Shown piece by piece: positions 25,161 to 33,385 of a stretch of 64,000 bases of DNA. Under the pieces are notes generated by a model, which was given only the letters and a program-made list of their open reading frames with translations, made no database searches and had not been told where the DNA came from. The DNA is from Sphingomonas hankyongi. Its GTDB lineage: Bacteria; Pseudomonadota; Alphaproteobacteria; Sphingomonadales; Sphingomonadaceae. The translations under genes and the position numbers were made by a program. The stretch spans positions 1 through 64,000 of the forward strand of contig NZ_JAMGBE010000001.1 in the NCBI RefSeq assembly GCF_023516575.1. The letters are read 5' to 3'. Each line of letters begins with the position of its first letter. Positions within the stretch are counted from its first letter, which is position 1.

Positions 25161-27199
25161 CCCTCGATCCTCGAGAAATCCGCGACGCGGTTCACCGCGT
25201 CGCGGAAGTGCATGAGCAAGTTGAGCCGCCGCTCGCGCTTGCCAGGATCGGGATCGTTCACAGTCACATTATCGAAGAAATCGTCGATGGGCCTTCGCAG
25301 CGTTGCAAGCGCCGCCATCGCGGCGGTGAAGTTTTCCTTTTCGATCGCCGCTGAAGCCGTCGGCTCGGCCTTGTCCAGCACATCGACCAAGCCCTTTTCT
25401 TGCGGCTCGAGATCTGGACCACCCGATACGGCCGTCCCTTCCCACTTCTCTTTCTTGAGGATGTTCGCGGCACGCTTGTAGGCCGTGAGTAGGTCGGCAC
25501 CGTCCTCCGTTTCGACGAAGTCCTGCAGCGCTTTGACCCGCGCTAGCAAGCGGACGAGATCGTCCTCCCCTCCCAGCGCGAAGACGGCATCGATGAGATC
25601 GTGCCTGACGCCCGCTTCCCGCTGCTGAACCTTCAGGCGATCGGCGAAGAATTCGAGAATTTCAGGGGCCGTTCGATCAAGCCTGTGCGCCGCTTCGCTA
25701 TCCGCGCGCTGTCCAGCGGAATTCGCCAGGCTCCCGCGAACGGCTTGCGTAAGCGACAGCCTGAGACCGTTTCGAACGATTAACTCGATAGAGGCGATCG
25801 CCGCACGCCGTAGGGCAAAGGGATCCTTCGATCCCGTCGGCTTCTGATCGATTCCGAAGAAGGCGCAGATGGTATCGAGCTTGTCGGCCAGTGCGACGGC
25901 GGTCGATGCCGGCTTCGTCGGAACGCCGTAATGATCGCGAACTGCGTCCGCGACGGCATTCGGTTCACCCTGCGCCCGCGCCAAATATCCGCCGATTATA
26001 CCCTGTAGCTCGGGGAATTCGCCGACCATGCCGGTGACGAGATCCGCTTTTGCGAGGCGCGCTGCCCGTTCGACCTCGTCCGGCTTCGCGCCTTTGACGA
26101 TGCCTTCCTCGACCAGCCACCGCGCAAGCTTGGCTACGCGCTCGACCTTGTCGGCGACCGTGCCGAGCTTCTCGTGGAAGACGATCCCGCTCAATTTCGT
26201 CGCCTGCTCTTCCAGCGGGACTTTCAGGTCCTGCTCCCAGAAGAAACGCGCATCGGCGAAACGCGCGGCAAGGACGCGCCGATTGCCCTCGACGATAGCC
26301 TCGCCGCCATCGCTCGCGTCCACGTTCGCGACGCACACAAAGGCTGGGGCGAGCATTGCCTCGCCGTCGACGCAGGCAAAATACTTCTGGTTCGTCCGCA
26401 TGGTGAGTACGATCACCTCGCGCGGAACGTCCAGAAACTCAGGATCGAAGCGACCGAGCAAAGGCATCGGCCACTCGGTCAGGCCTGCATTCTCGACTAC
26501 CAGCCCTTCATCCGGCAGCAAAATCAGGCCGGCTTCTTTCGCTGCTGCTTCCGCCCCTTCGCGGATGATCTGTTCGCGCTCGTCCTGGTCGACGATCACG
26601 TGGCAGGCGCGCAGTTTCTCAATGTAATCCGACGCCCCGCCAATTGTGATCGGCCCGGGATGATGGAAGCGATGACCTACTGTCGTCGCGCCGCTGTGAA
26701 GCCCGTCGATCTCTACGGGCACAATTTCCTCGCCGAATATCGCGACGATGCCCTGTAGCGGCCGGACCCAGCGTTGCGACCCTGCACCCCAGCGCATCGA
26801 TTTGGGCCACGGAAAGTCGTCGACGATCCGCTGGATCGCCTCACCCAGCACTTCAGGCGCAGCCCGTCCAGGCCGGTCGATGACGGCGAAGAGGACACCG
26901 TCGCGCTCCTCAAGCTGCTCGCGGGCCAGGCCGGTCTTGCGCAAGAAGCCGTCGAGCGCTTGCGGCGGCGCCGAGCTGCGCGGCCCCTTGATCTCCTCCC
27001 TGACCGCCTCGGTCTGCTCGCCGACGTCCCGTGCGATGAGCACCAACCGCCGCGGCGTCGAATGGACATCGATCGCGCCGGTCGAAAGCCCCGCTTCGCC
27101 GGTCCTTTCGGCAAACATGCGCGCTAGGTCGTTGCGGGCGGCCGACTGCATCCGCGCCGGGATCTCTTCCGACCGGAGCTCCAGCAGAAAGTCGGCCAT
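25157..27199 (-). CDS. glyS: Glycyl-tRNA synthetase beta subunit
   Basis: A 680-residue subunit of the alpha2-beta2 bacterial GlyRS, needed for tRNA binding. The start [17 protein letters not shown] at 27199 matches the family and overlaps the glyQ stop (ATGA). Typical blocks: LRSEEIPARMQ (about 7-17), FPWPKSMRWGAG (about 140-151), an HD-like central region, ALADKLDTICAFF and DPFALRRAA (about 450-490), and a C-terminal DALR-type anticodon-binding domain ending FFDNVTVNDPD. The glycine theme recurs near the gcv operon but the two units are separate. Confidence 0.97.
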   Translation of the reverse strand: MADFLLELRSEEIPARMQSAARNDLARMFAERTGEAGLSTGAIDVHSTPRRLVLIARDVGEQTEAVREEIKGPRSSAPPQALDGFLRKTGLAREQLEERDGVLFAVIDRPGRAAPEVLGEAIQRIVDDFPWPKSMRWGAGSQRWVRPLQGIVAIFGEEIVPVEIDGLHSGATTVGHRFHHPGPITIGGASDYIEKLRACHVIVDQDEREQIIREGAEAAAKEAGLILLPDEGLVVENAGLTEWPMPLLGRFDPEFLDVPREVIVLTMRTNQKYFACVDGEAMLAPAFVCVANVDASDGGEAIVEGNRRVLAARFADARFFWEQDLKVPLEEQATKLSGIVFHEKLGTVADKVERVAKLARWLVEEGIVKGAKPDEVERAARLAKADLVTGMVGEFPELQGIIGGYLARAQGEPNAVADAVRDHYGVPTKPASTAVALADKLDTICAFFGIDQKPTGSKDPFALRRAAIASIELIVRNGLRLSLTQAVRGSLANSAGQRADSEAAHRLDRTAPEILEFFADRLKVQQREAGVRHDLIDAVFALGGEDDLVRLLARVKALQDFVETEDGADLLTAYKRAANILKKEKWEGTAVSGGPDLEPQEKGLVDVLDKAEPTASAAIEKENFTAAMAALATLRRPIDDFFDNVTVNDPDPGKRERRLNLLMHFRDAVNRVADFSRIEG

Positions 27200-28056
27200 C
27201 AGGCGCCCTGCCCCCGCTCCAGCCACTCGGCGCAGGCCGCTTTCGCCAAGTCGCGGACGCGCCCGATATAAGCCTGACGCTCGGCGACCGAGATCACCCC
27301 CCGCGCCTGCAACGTATTGAATACGTGGCTTGCCTTTATTGCCTGCTCATATGCCGGGATGGGCAGCTTATTCGCCAGGCAGCTCTCGCACTCCGCGGCC
27401 GCCTTGCGGAAGGCGTCGAAGAGCGTGTCCGTATTGGCAACCTCGAAATTATAGGCCGACATCTCGACCTCATTCTCGAGGAAGACGTCGCCATAGGTCA
27501 CACCGGCGTCGTTGAACTTCAGTGCGAAGACGTTGTCGACGCCCTGGATGTACATGGCGAGACGTTCGAGCCCATAGGTCAGTTCTCCGGTCACCGGCCT
27601 GCATTCGAACCCGCCGACCTGCTGGAAATAAGTGAACTGGGTCACTTCCATTCCGTCGCACCACACTTCCCAGCCAAGGCCCCAGGCGCCGAGCGTCGGG
27701 CTCTCCCAATCATCCTCGACGAAGCGGATGTCGTGCTTCAACGGGTCGATGCCGATCGCCGAGAGGCTGCCGAGATAGAGGTCCTGCAGGTCCGCGGGAC
27801 TAGGCTTCAGCACGACCTGGTACTGATAGTAATGGCCTAGCCGGTTGGGGTTCTCGCCGTAGCGGCCGTCCGTCGGCCGACGGCATGGCTGGACATAGGC
27901 AGCGCGCCAGGGGTTCGGCCCGAGCGCGCGCAGTACAGTTGCAGGATGAAAGGTCCCTGCCCCCATCTCCATGTCGTAGGGCTGCAGGATCACGCAGCCC
28001 TGCTCGCCCCAATAGCGATGCAGAGTGAGGATCAGGTCCTGGAAGCTGAGGCTCAA
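27199..28056 (-). CDS. glyQ: Glycyl-tRNA synthetase alpha subunit
   Basis: A 285-residue catalytic subunit. It begins with [41 protein letters not shown] sequence (about 3-40), shown here only in its key parts: [16 protein letters not shown] and TFHPAT. Class II motif regions [20 protein letters not shown] and the [19 protein letters not shown] block follow. It activates glycine and charges tRNA-Gly together with GlyS; the two genes overlap by one base set (ATGA). Confidence 0.97.
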   Translation of the reverse strand: MSLSFQDLILTLHRYWGEQGCVILQPYDMEMGAGTFHPATVLRALGPNPWRAAYVQPCRRPTDGRYGENPNRLGHYYQYQVVLKPSPADLQDLYLGSLSAIGIDPLKHDIRFVEDDWESPTLGAWGLGWEVWCDGMEVTQFTYFQQVGGFECRPVTGELTYGLERLAMYIQGVDNVFALKFNDAGVTYGDVFLENEVEMSAYNFEVANTDTLFDAFRKAAAECESCLANKLPIPAYEQAIKASHVFNTLQARGVISVAERQAYIGRVRDLAKAACAEWLERGQGA

Positions 28057-28156
28057 GAAGATGTCCCGTGGTCGGTTTGCGAATTAGGGGCAATGCCGGT
28101 CTCTTCAGGAAACGGCAAGCTTGCGGCCTTAAATCCTGCACCCCACTTCGGAGTCC

Positions 28157-29056
28157 ATGATGAAAAAGCTTTTCCAGCGCCTGTTTACGCCCGTCGCCGC
28201 GATGCTGGCGCTCGGGTCGGCCGGACAGGCGTCGGCAAAAGGGGCCGTTGCCCATCCCGCGATGTGGTCCGTGTCGGACGCGGACACTACCGTCTATCTC
28301 TTCGGCACGATCCACCTGCTTCCGAGCAATTATCAATGGCGGACCACAAAGTTCGACCAGGCGGTGTCGGGATCGCAGCAGCTGATGGTCGAGACCATCG
28401 TCGATCAGAATAACCCGCAAGAAATGCTGCAAGCCCTGACGGGCCTCGCCTTCTCGCCGAACCTCCCTCCTATCACCGAGCGTGTTCCGCCCGAGAAGCG
28501 GGCGGACCTGGAGGCGGCGATTGCCAAGAGCGGCATTCCGAGGGCGAGCTTCGACAAGATGGAGACCTGGGCCGCGGCCTTCATGCTCCTCGGCAATCAA
28601 TTCAAGGACATGGGCCTGAAGGTCGGAGAAGGCGTGGAGATCATTCTCCGCGATTCCTTCACGAGCCAGGGCAAGTCCGTCGGCCAGCTTGAGACGAACC
28701 GGGAGCAGCTGAGCTTCTTCGATGCACTGCCCGAAACGGCTCAGCGCGCCTTGCTCGAGGGATCGATCGAAGAGCCCAAGAATATGAGTAAGGACTTCGC
28801 ATCCATGCTGGGCGCCTGGGCGCGAGGTGACGTCAATGAGATCGCAGAGACGTTCAATCGCGATCTCGCCGTTTCTCCGGAGCTAAAGGACGCACTTCTC
28901 AAACGGCGCAACGCCAATTGGAGCCGGTGGGTCGAGCAGCGCATGGCTACCCCCGGGTCGGTCATGGTGGCGGTGGGCGCGGGCCATCTCGCGGGCCGCG
29001 ATTCGGTCGTCGAGATGCTCAAGAAGAGCGGCTATCGGGTCCGCCGCGTCCAGTAA
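28157..29056 (+). CDS. TraB/GumN family protein, copy 1
   Basis: A 299-residue exported protein with a signal peptide (MMKKLFQRL, hydrophobic core, GQASA). TraB/GumN features are visible: VYLFGTIHLLP (GTxH motif, about 52-62), an ETIVD acidic site at about 86-90, and C-terminal VMVAVGAGHLAGRDSVVEML with the conserved GAGHLAG. Family members are thought to resemble Tiki-type metalloproteases; activity here is not proven. A close paralogue follows at 29309. Confidence 0.88.
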   Translation: MMKKLFQRLFTPVAAMLALGSAGQASAKGAVAHPAMWSVSDADTTVYLFGTIHLLPSNYQWRTTKFDQAVSGSQQLMVETIVDQNNPQEMLQALTGLAFSPNLPPITERVPPEKRADLEAAIAKSGIPRASFDKMETWAAAFMLLGNQFKDMGLKVGEGVEIILRDSFTSQGKSVGQLETNREQLSFFDALPETAQRALLEGSIEEPKNMSKDFASMLGAWARGDVNEIAETFNRDLAVSPELKDALLKRRNANWSRWVEQRMATPGSVMVAVGAGHLAGRDSVVEMLKKSGYRVRRVQ

Positions 29057-29308
29057 GCGACAGGAGTCCGGAGCGATCACGCCGTTCGTCGCTTAAATTT
29101 CACAATTCGCGGAATTCGCTAGACTTTTGTTAACAGGTCGATGACCATTCTGGCTGGGTATCGGGCTGGGGGGTTCGATGCGCGTCGGGAGTTTTGCGGG
29201 GATTTCCTCGCTGTGGATGGGCCGCGTTCGTTGCTCATCGGGGGAAACACGGACTCCTTTCGCACGTCGCCTAACCTAGAGCCGAAGAGCCCCAGGGAGG
29301 GTGGAGCT

Positions 29309-30106
29309 ATGGTCGGACTTCTCGTCGCTGCAGCGGTAGCCGCCGCAATGCCCGCGGCGATCGATGCACCCGCTCCGAATGCCGATCCAGCGATCTTCGT
29401 CGTCCGGGACCCCGACACGACCGTTTACATTTTCGGGACGTTCCATGCCCTCGACGGCAAGACCGACTGGTTCAACGACCAGGTCAGGACGGCCTTCGAC
29501 AGCAGCAGCGAGCTCGTGCTCGAAACGCTCGTTCCCGAAGGACCGAAGCCTTATGCTCCGTCGCGCCCGCCCCGCCTGGGCATGTCGGTTGCGCCGTCGG
29601 CGTCATTCCTCGCCACTACGCGGATGGCGATCGATGCGGGACGCTCGCAGGGGCTCAAGGTCAATTACGGCGCGGACATGATCCTGCGCGAGGAGGCTGA
29701 GGCCACAGGCAAGCAGGTCGACGGGCTCGAAACGCTGGACTCCCAGCTCAACATGTTCGCGAAGATGCCGCCGATGGCCGCCGCAGCTCCGCCAAAGGTG
29801 GGTGAGCCAGTCGATGAAAGCCCCGTCGAAACGCTGTCGCGGTCGATGGTGGAAATGCAGAACGCGTGGAATAGAGGCGACCAGAGCGTTTTCGTCCGGA
29901 TGCTGGACCAGCTTCGTCAGGCGTCGCCGGATACCTACCGAATGTTGTTTGCCGAGCGGAATTCGCGCTGGGCGGACTGGATCGCCGGGCGCATGCAAAC
30001 GCCGGGAACGGTCTTCGTCGCCGTTGGGGCGGGCCATCTGGCGGGCAAGGACAGCCTGCTCGTTCGTCTTGCCCAGCTCGGCATCGAATCCCAGCGGGTC
30101 AACTAA
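29309..30106 (+). CDS. TraB/GumN family protein, copy 2
   Basis: The start at 29309 follows CAGGGAGGGTGG and opens a short signal-like N-terminus (MVGLLVAAAVAAAMPAA) lacking the usual positive charges; a frame reaching 29141 has no such support. The 265-residue product has VYIFGTFHAL (GTxH), ETLVPEG, and VFVAVGAGHLAGKDSLLVRL, matching copy 1 at the same relative positions but with low identity elsewhere. Two consecutive copies suggest an old tandem duplication with divergence. Secretion is less certain than for copy 1. Confidence 0.85.
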   Translation: MVGLLVAAAVAAAMPAAIDAPAPNADPAIFVVRDPDTTVYIFGTFHALDGKTDWFNDQVRTAFDSSSELVLETLVPEGPKPYAPSRPPRLGMSVAPSASFLATTRMAIDAGRSQGLKVNYGADMILREEAEATGKQVDGLETLDSQLNMFAKMPPMAAAAPPKVGEPVDESPVETLSRSMVEMQNAWNRGDQSVFVRMLDQLRQASPDTYRMLFAERNSRWADWIAGRMQTPGTVFVAVGAGHLAGKDSLLVRLAQLGIESQRVN

Positions 30107-30216
30107 ACCTCCCCGAACTTGCTTTTCCGGCGGTCGTGCCTTAGGGCGCGGCGCTCTCGGCCATGGTCATCCCTGGAGGCGTGGCGGAGGTTTTTGATCA
30201 ATCGGAGAATAGCGAA

Positions 30217-30897
30217 ATGAGCGAACAGCTGACGCTGCCCGCCGAAGCGCGCGACCGGGCTGGCAAGGGAGCCTCCCGTGCATTGCGTCGCGATGGACGG
30301 GTGCCCGCCGTGGTTTACGGCGAGAAGAAAGAGCCGCTTTCCATCCATGTGGAGGAAAAGCTGCTGACCAAGATGCTTCACACGGGCCACTTCATGAACT
30401 CGGTCGTGATGATCGATTTCAAGGGCAAGGCGCATCGCACTCTGCCTAAGGCTGTCGATTTCCATCCGGTCTCAAGCCGGCCCATCCACGTCGATTTCCT
30501 GCGCATTGGCGAGCACACGAAGGTCAATGTCGCCGTGCCGATGAAGTTCGACAATGAAGAGGATTCGCCGGGCCTGAAGCGCGGCGGCGTTCTCAACGTG
30601 GTCGTGCACGAGCTCGAGATCGTCTGCGACGCCGCCCACATCCCGAACGAGATTCACATCTCGCTCGAAGGTTTAGAGATCGGCGATTCGATCCATATCG
30701 GCCAGGTCAAGCTGCCCGATGGTGTCGTCCCGGCCAACCAGGACGAGGACTTCACCGTCGCAACCATCGTCGCTCCGTCGGCGATGAAGGCCGAAGAAGA
30801 AGAGGCTGCGCCGGCCGGCGAAGTCCCAACCGTCGAAGGCGAGGAAGGCGAAGGCGAAGCCCCGGCCGAAGGCGGAAGCGAGGAAGGCGGCGAATAA
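30217..30897 (+). CDS. rplY: 50S ribosomal protein L25/general stress protein Ctc
   Basis: A 226-residue long-form L25 (CTC type). The N-terminal 5S-rRNA-binding domain shows [25 protein letters not shown] (key part at about 10-34) and the TL5 C-terminal beta domain follows (about 100-185). The last 40 residues are Glu/Ala/Gly-rich. The ATG at 30217 has GGAG 10 nt upstream; an in-frame upstream start at 30163 lacks support. A strong terminator follows, then pth, the usual neighbour of rplY. Confidence 0.96.
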   Translation: MSEQLTLPAEARDRAGKGASRALRRDGRVPAVVYGEKKEPLSIHVEEKLLTKMLHTGHFMNSVVMIDFKGKAHRTLPKAVDFHPVSSRPIHVDFLRIGEHTKVNVAVPMKFDNEEDSPGLKRGGVLNVVVHELEIVCDAAHIPNEIHISLEGLEIGDSIHIGQVKLPDGVVPANQDEDFTVATIVAPSAMKAEEEEAAPAGEVPTVEGEEGEGEAPAEGGSEEGGE

Positions 30898-30926
30898 GCT
30901 CCTTCCCTCTCCGGAGAAAAAGAGAG

Positions 30927-30959
30927 CCGCTCACCCGCAAGGGTGGGCGGTTTCTTTTT
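30927..30959 (+). terminator. Rho-independent terminator after rplY
   Basis: CCGCTCACCC / GGGTGGGCGG (30927-30936 and 30941-30950; one G-T pair) close a GCAA tetraloop, followed by TTTCTTTTT. It separates rplY from pth, which may then be expressed by read-through or its own promoter. Confidence 0.9.
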
Positions 30960-30986
30960 GCGCCAAGCTCACGCTAGGGATCCACG

Positions 30987-31565
30987 ATGCAATTGTGGGT
31001 CGGCCTTGGAAATCCCGGCGAGAAATATTCGCTGCACCGGCACAATGTCGGGTTCATGGCAGCCGACGTCGTGCACGACGTGCATGGCTTTAGTCCGTGG
31101 CAGAAGAAGTTCCGGAGCCTGATCGCCGAGGGACGCCTTGGCCGGCACCGGATCCTGCTGCTTAAGCCCCAGACCTTCATGAACGACAGCGGCGATGCGG
31201 TTCAGCAGGCATTGCGTTTCTACAAGTTGGACGAAGAAGCCCTGACTGTCTTCCACGATGAGCTGGACTTGGCGCCGTTCAAGGTAAAGGTGCGCGTTGG
31301 CGGCGGACTTGCAGGGCACAATGGCCTGCGGTCCATCGATGCGTCGCTGGGCCCGGAGTTTCGTCGCGTGCGCATCGGTATTGGACACCCAGGACCTGGG
31401 CAGAAGCATCTCGTCACGCCGCATGTCCTGGGCAATTACGCGAAGGCCGAAATGGAGCCCCTATCCGACATGCTTGCAGCCATTGCGGCGGAGGCAGAGT
31501 GGCTGGCCGACGGCGAAGACGCCCGCTTCATGAGCGAGATCGCGCTCAGGTTGAAGCAGAACTAG
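30987..31565 (+). CDS. pth: Peptidyl-tRNA hydrolase
   Basis: A 192-residue enzyme that frees tRNA from dropped-off peptidyl-tRNA. Visible motifs: LWVGLGNPGEKYSLHRHNVGF (key residues N, His20 in RHNVG), PQTFMNDSG, FHDELDLAPFKVKVRVGGGLAGHNGLRS with the catalytic-site His/Asp/Asn set, and RVRIGIGHPG. Its 3' 20 bp overlap the convergent TIR gene. Confidence 0.97.
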   Translation: MQLWVGLGNPGEKYSLHRHNVGFMAADVVHDVHGFSPWQKKFRSLIAEGRLGRHRILLLKPQTFMNDSGDAVQQALRFYKLDEEALTVFHDELDLAPFKVKVRVGGGLAGHNGLRSIDASLGPEFRRVRIGIGHPGPGQKHLVTPHVLGNYAKAEMEPLSDMLAAIAAEAEWLADGEDARFMSEIALRLKQN

Positions 31566-33336
31566 TATCACCCGAAGCGAGGCGTGCTTCATCAGGGACC
31601 ATGTCTTCCGTCACCCCAGTTCGCTCCATCGCCTCCGCGACCATGCGCTTAAACCGGGGATGATCGCGCAGCGGATCCATGTCTGGATCCGCGAGCATTG
31701 TGAGCATGAGGCTTCGGCTCTGGCGGGGCATCAAAGGCTCGATCATATCAAGAGCGCCATCGATATCGCCGGCAGAAACGGCGAGAACGCAGGCAAAATT
31801 GTACGGCATGTTGATGTTGTCCGGATCGACCATCATCGCGCGTTCGATCCGCTCTCTGGCTCGGTGCAGGTCTCCCAGGATCACGAACGCCGCTGCGCTC
31901 ACGCCCAGTGCCGATGCGTTGAGGCTGTCCTGCTCGAGCACCCGCTCGCTTCGTTCAAGCATGCGCTGAGCGACTTCGGGCATTCGCTCATTCAGCCCCA
32001 ATGACGTGCAGCAGGTCGTCAGCATCATGCAGGAGTGAAAGTCGTTCTCGTCGAGCGACGCGGCGAGTTCATAATGATGCATCGCTTCTTCCACGCGCCG
32101 GTGCTGCATCAATAGCCGCGCGGCTTCCCGATTGGCCTCCCAGCTATTCGGATCGAGCTCCAGCGCATGGCGGATCTCGGCCTCCGCCCGTTCGAAATCG
32201 CCATGTTCGGCAATGTGACGCGCGCGAACGCTGTAAGCCGCAGCCAAGGTGGGATTGAGCTCAAGCGCTTTTTCAGCCGCCGCCAGCCCATCGTCAACGT
32301 CCCGCCCGTGGTGATAGCGCATGCTTGCCTGGGCGACGGCGAGCAGGGCCCATGCCTCGGCGTAGTTGGCATCCAGCGCAATCGCGCGCTGGGCGGTCCG
32401 GATGACGATCTCGTCGCGCCTGACGTCGCCATAATTGCCCGACACCCAAAGCTGTCGTGCCATCAGGTACAGGTTGTAAGCGTCGACGTTGCTCGTTCCT
32501 CTTTGCTCGATGGCCTTCTTCTCGGACGGCAGCAGCTTCAGCTTCAGAGCATCCACGATCGCCTTTGAAATTTCATCCTGGATAGCGAAAATGTCGGTCA
32601 GTTCGCGGTCATATCGCTCGGCCCAGGCATGGTCTCCGCTCGCGCCGTCGATCAACTGCGCGGTGATGCGGACGCGTCCTCCCGACTTGCGGACGCTGCC
32701 TTCCAGGACATGGCTGACCCCGAGCTTGCGGGCGATCTCGGAGACATCGCCTGCCTGGCCCTTGAATGCGAAGGCCGTGTTCCGCGCAGTCACGGCAAGT
32801 GCGGAAATCTTCGACAAATCCGTTGTGATGTCTTCGCTGATGCCGTCGCTGAAATATTCCTGCTCAGCGTCGCCGCTCATGTTCTGGAACGGCAGAACGC
32901 AAACCGAGACCTGCTGCCGCCGCTTGACGTCCGGAGCCGCCTTCGCTGGCGCACCGGCAAGCGCTTGCACACTGGACAGGAGCTTTTGCCAGCCCGAGCA
33001 GGACTTGCCGTCCCAGGCGATCAGCTGCGCGCATTGGATCTGGTTGAAAGGAAGCGGCGGGATAGCGCCATCGAGCGTAACCTGCACGAGGGTGCCGGCT
33101 GATCGCGCGGCGTCCGCCTCCGCCCTCACCCATTGCGATTTAACCGCTTCCGCCGACCAAAGAACCACGACCGCCTGAGCGGATTTGAGCCGCTCCTCTA
33201 TGACTTCGGAATAGGTACGATGCGCGGGCAGTTCGTCGTCCCGCCAGACCTGATAACCCTCCGAGCGCAGCGCATCCGCCACGCGAACAGCATGCGGCTC
33301 GTCCGGCCGCGCGTAGGAGACGAAAACGTCCGACAT
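31546..33336 (-). CDS. TIR domain - TolB-like domain - TPR protein
   Basis: A 596-residue cytoplasmic protein without signal peptide. Residues 1-130 form a TIR domain: VFVSYARPDE at 4-13, the BB-like region QVWRDDELP, TYSEVIEERLKSAQAVVVLWS at 41-61 with Glu44 at the position of the catalytic Glu of NADase TIRs, and S-x-W (KSQWVRAE). Residues about 150-275 match the TolB/FlgO-like module found in adenylate-cyclase-linked TPR proteins (VCVLPFQNMSGD, YFSDGISEDITTDLSK, GVSHVLEGSVRKSGGRVRITAQLID). At least five TPRs follow (about 310-560). TIR domains in bacteria serve in defence or in protein-protein scaffolding; which applies here is unknown. Confidence 0.85.
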   Translation of the reverse strand: MSDVFVSYARPDEPHAVRVADALRSEGYQVWRDDELPAHRTYSEVIEERLKSAQAVVVLWSAEAVKSQWVRAEADAARSAGTLVQVTLDGAIPPLPFNQIQCAQLIAWDGKSCSGWQKLLSSVQALAGAPAKAAPDVKRRQQVSVCVLPFQNMSGDAEQEYFSDGISEDITTDLSKISALAVTARNTAFAFKGQAGDVSEIARKLGVSHVLEGSVRKSGGRVRITAQLIDGASGDHAWAERYDRELTDIFAIQDEISKAIVDALKLKLLPSEKKAIEQRGTSNVDAYNLYLMARQLWVSGNYGDVRRDEIVIRTAQRAIALDANYAEAWALLAVAQASMRYHHGRDVDDGLAAAEKALELNPTLAAAYSVRARHIAEHGDFERAEAEIRHALELDPNSWEANREAARLLMQHRRVEEAMHHYELAASLDENDFHSCMMLTTCCTSLGLNERMPEVAQRMLERSERVLEQDSLNASALGVSAAAFVILGDLHRARERIERAMMVDPDNINMPYNFACVLAVSAGDIDGALDMIEPLMPRQSRSLMLTMLADPDMDPLRDHPRFKRMVAEAMERTGVTEDMVPDEARLASGDTSSAST

Positions 33337-33385
33337 CCAGCCCCTGAGGGCGAAATATCAGGAACCTGGCGGCGAGTCATCGCGC

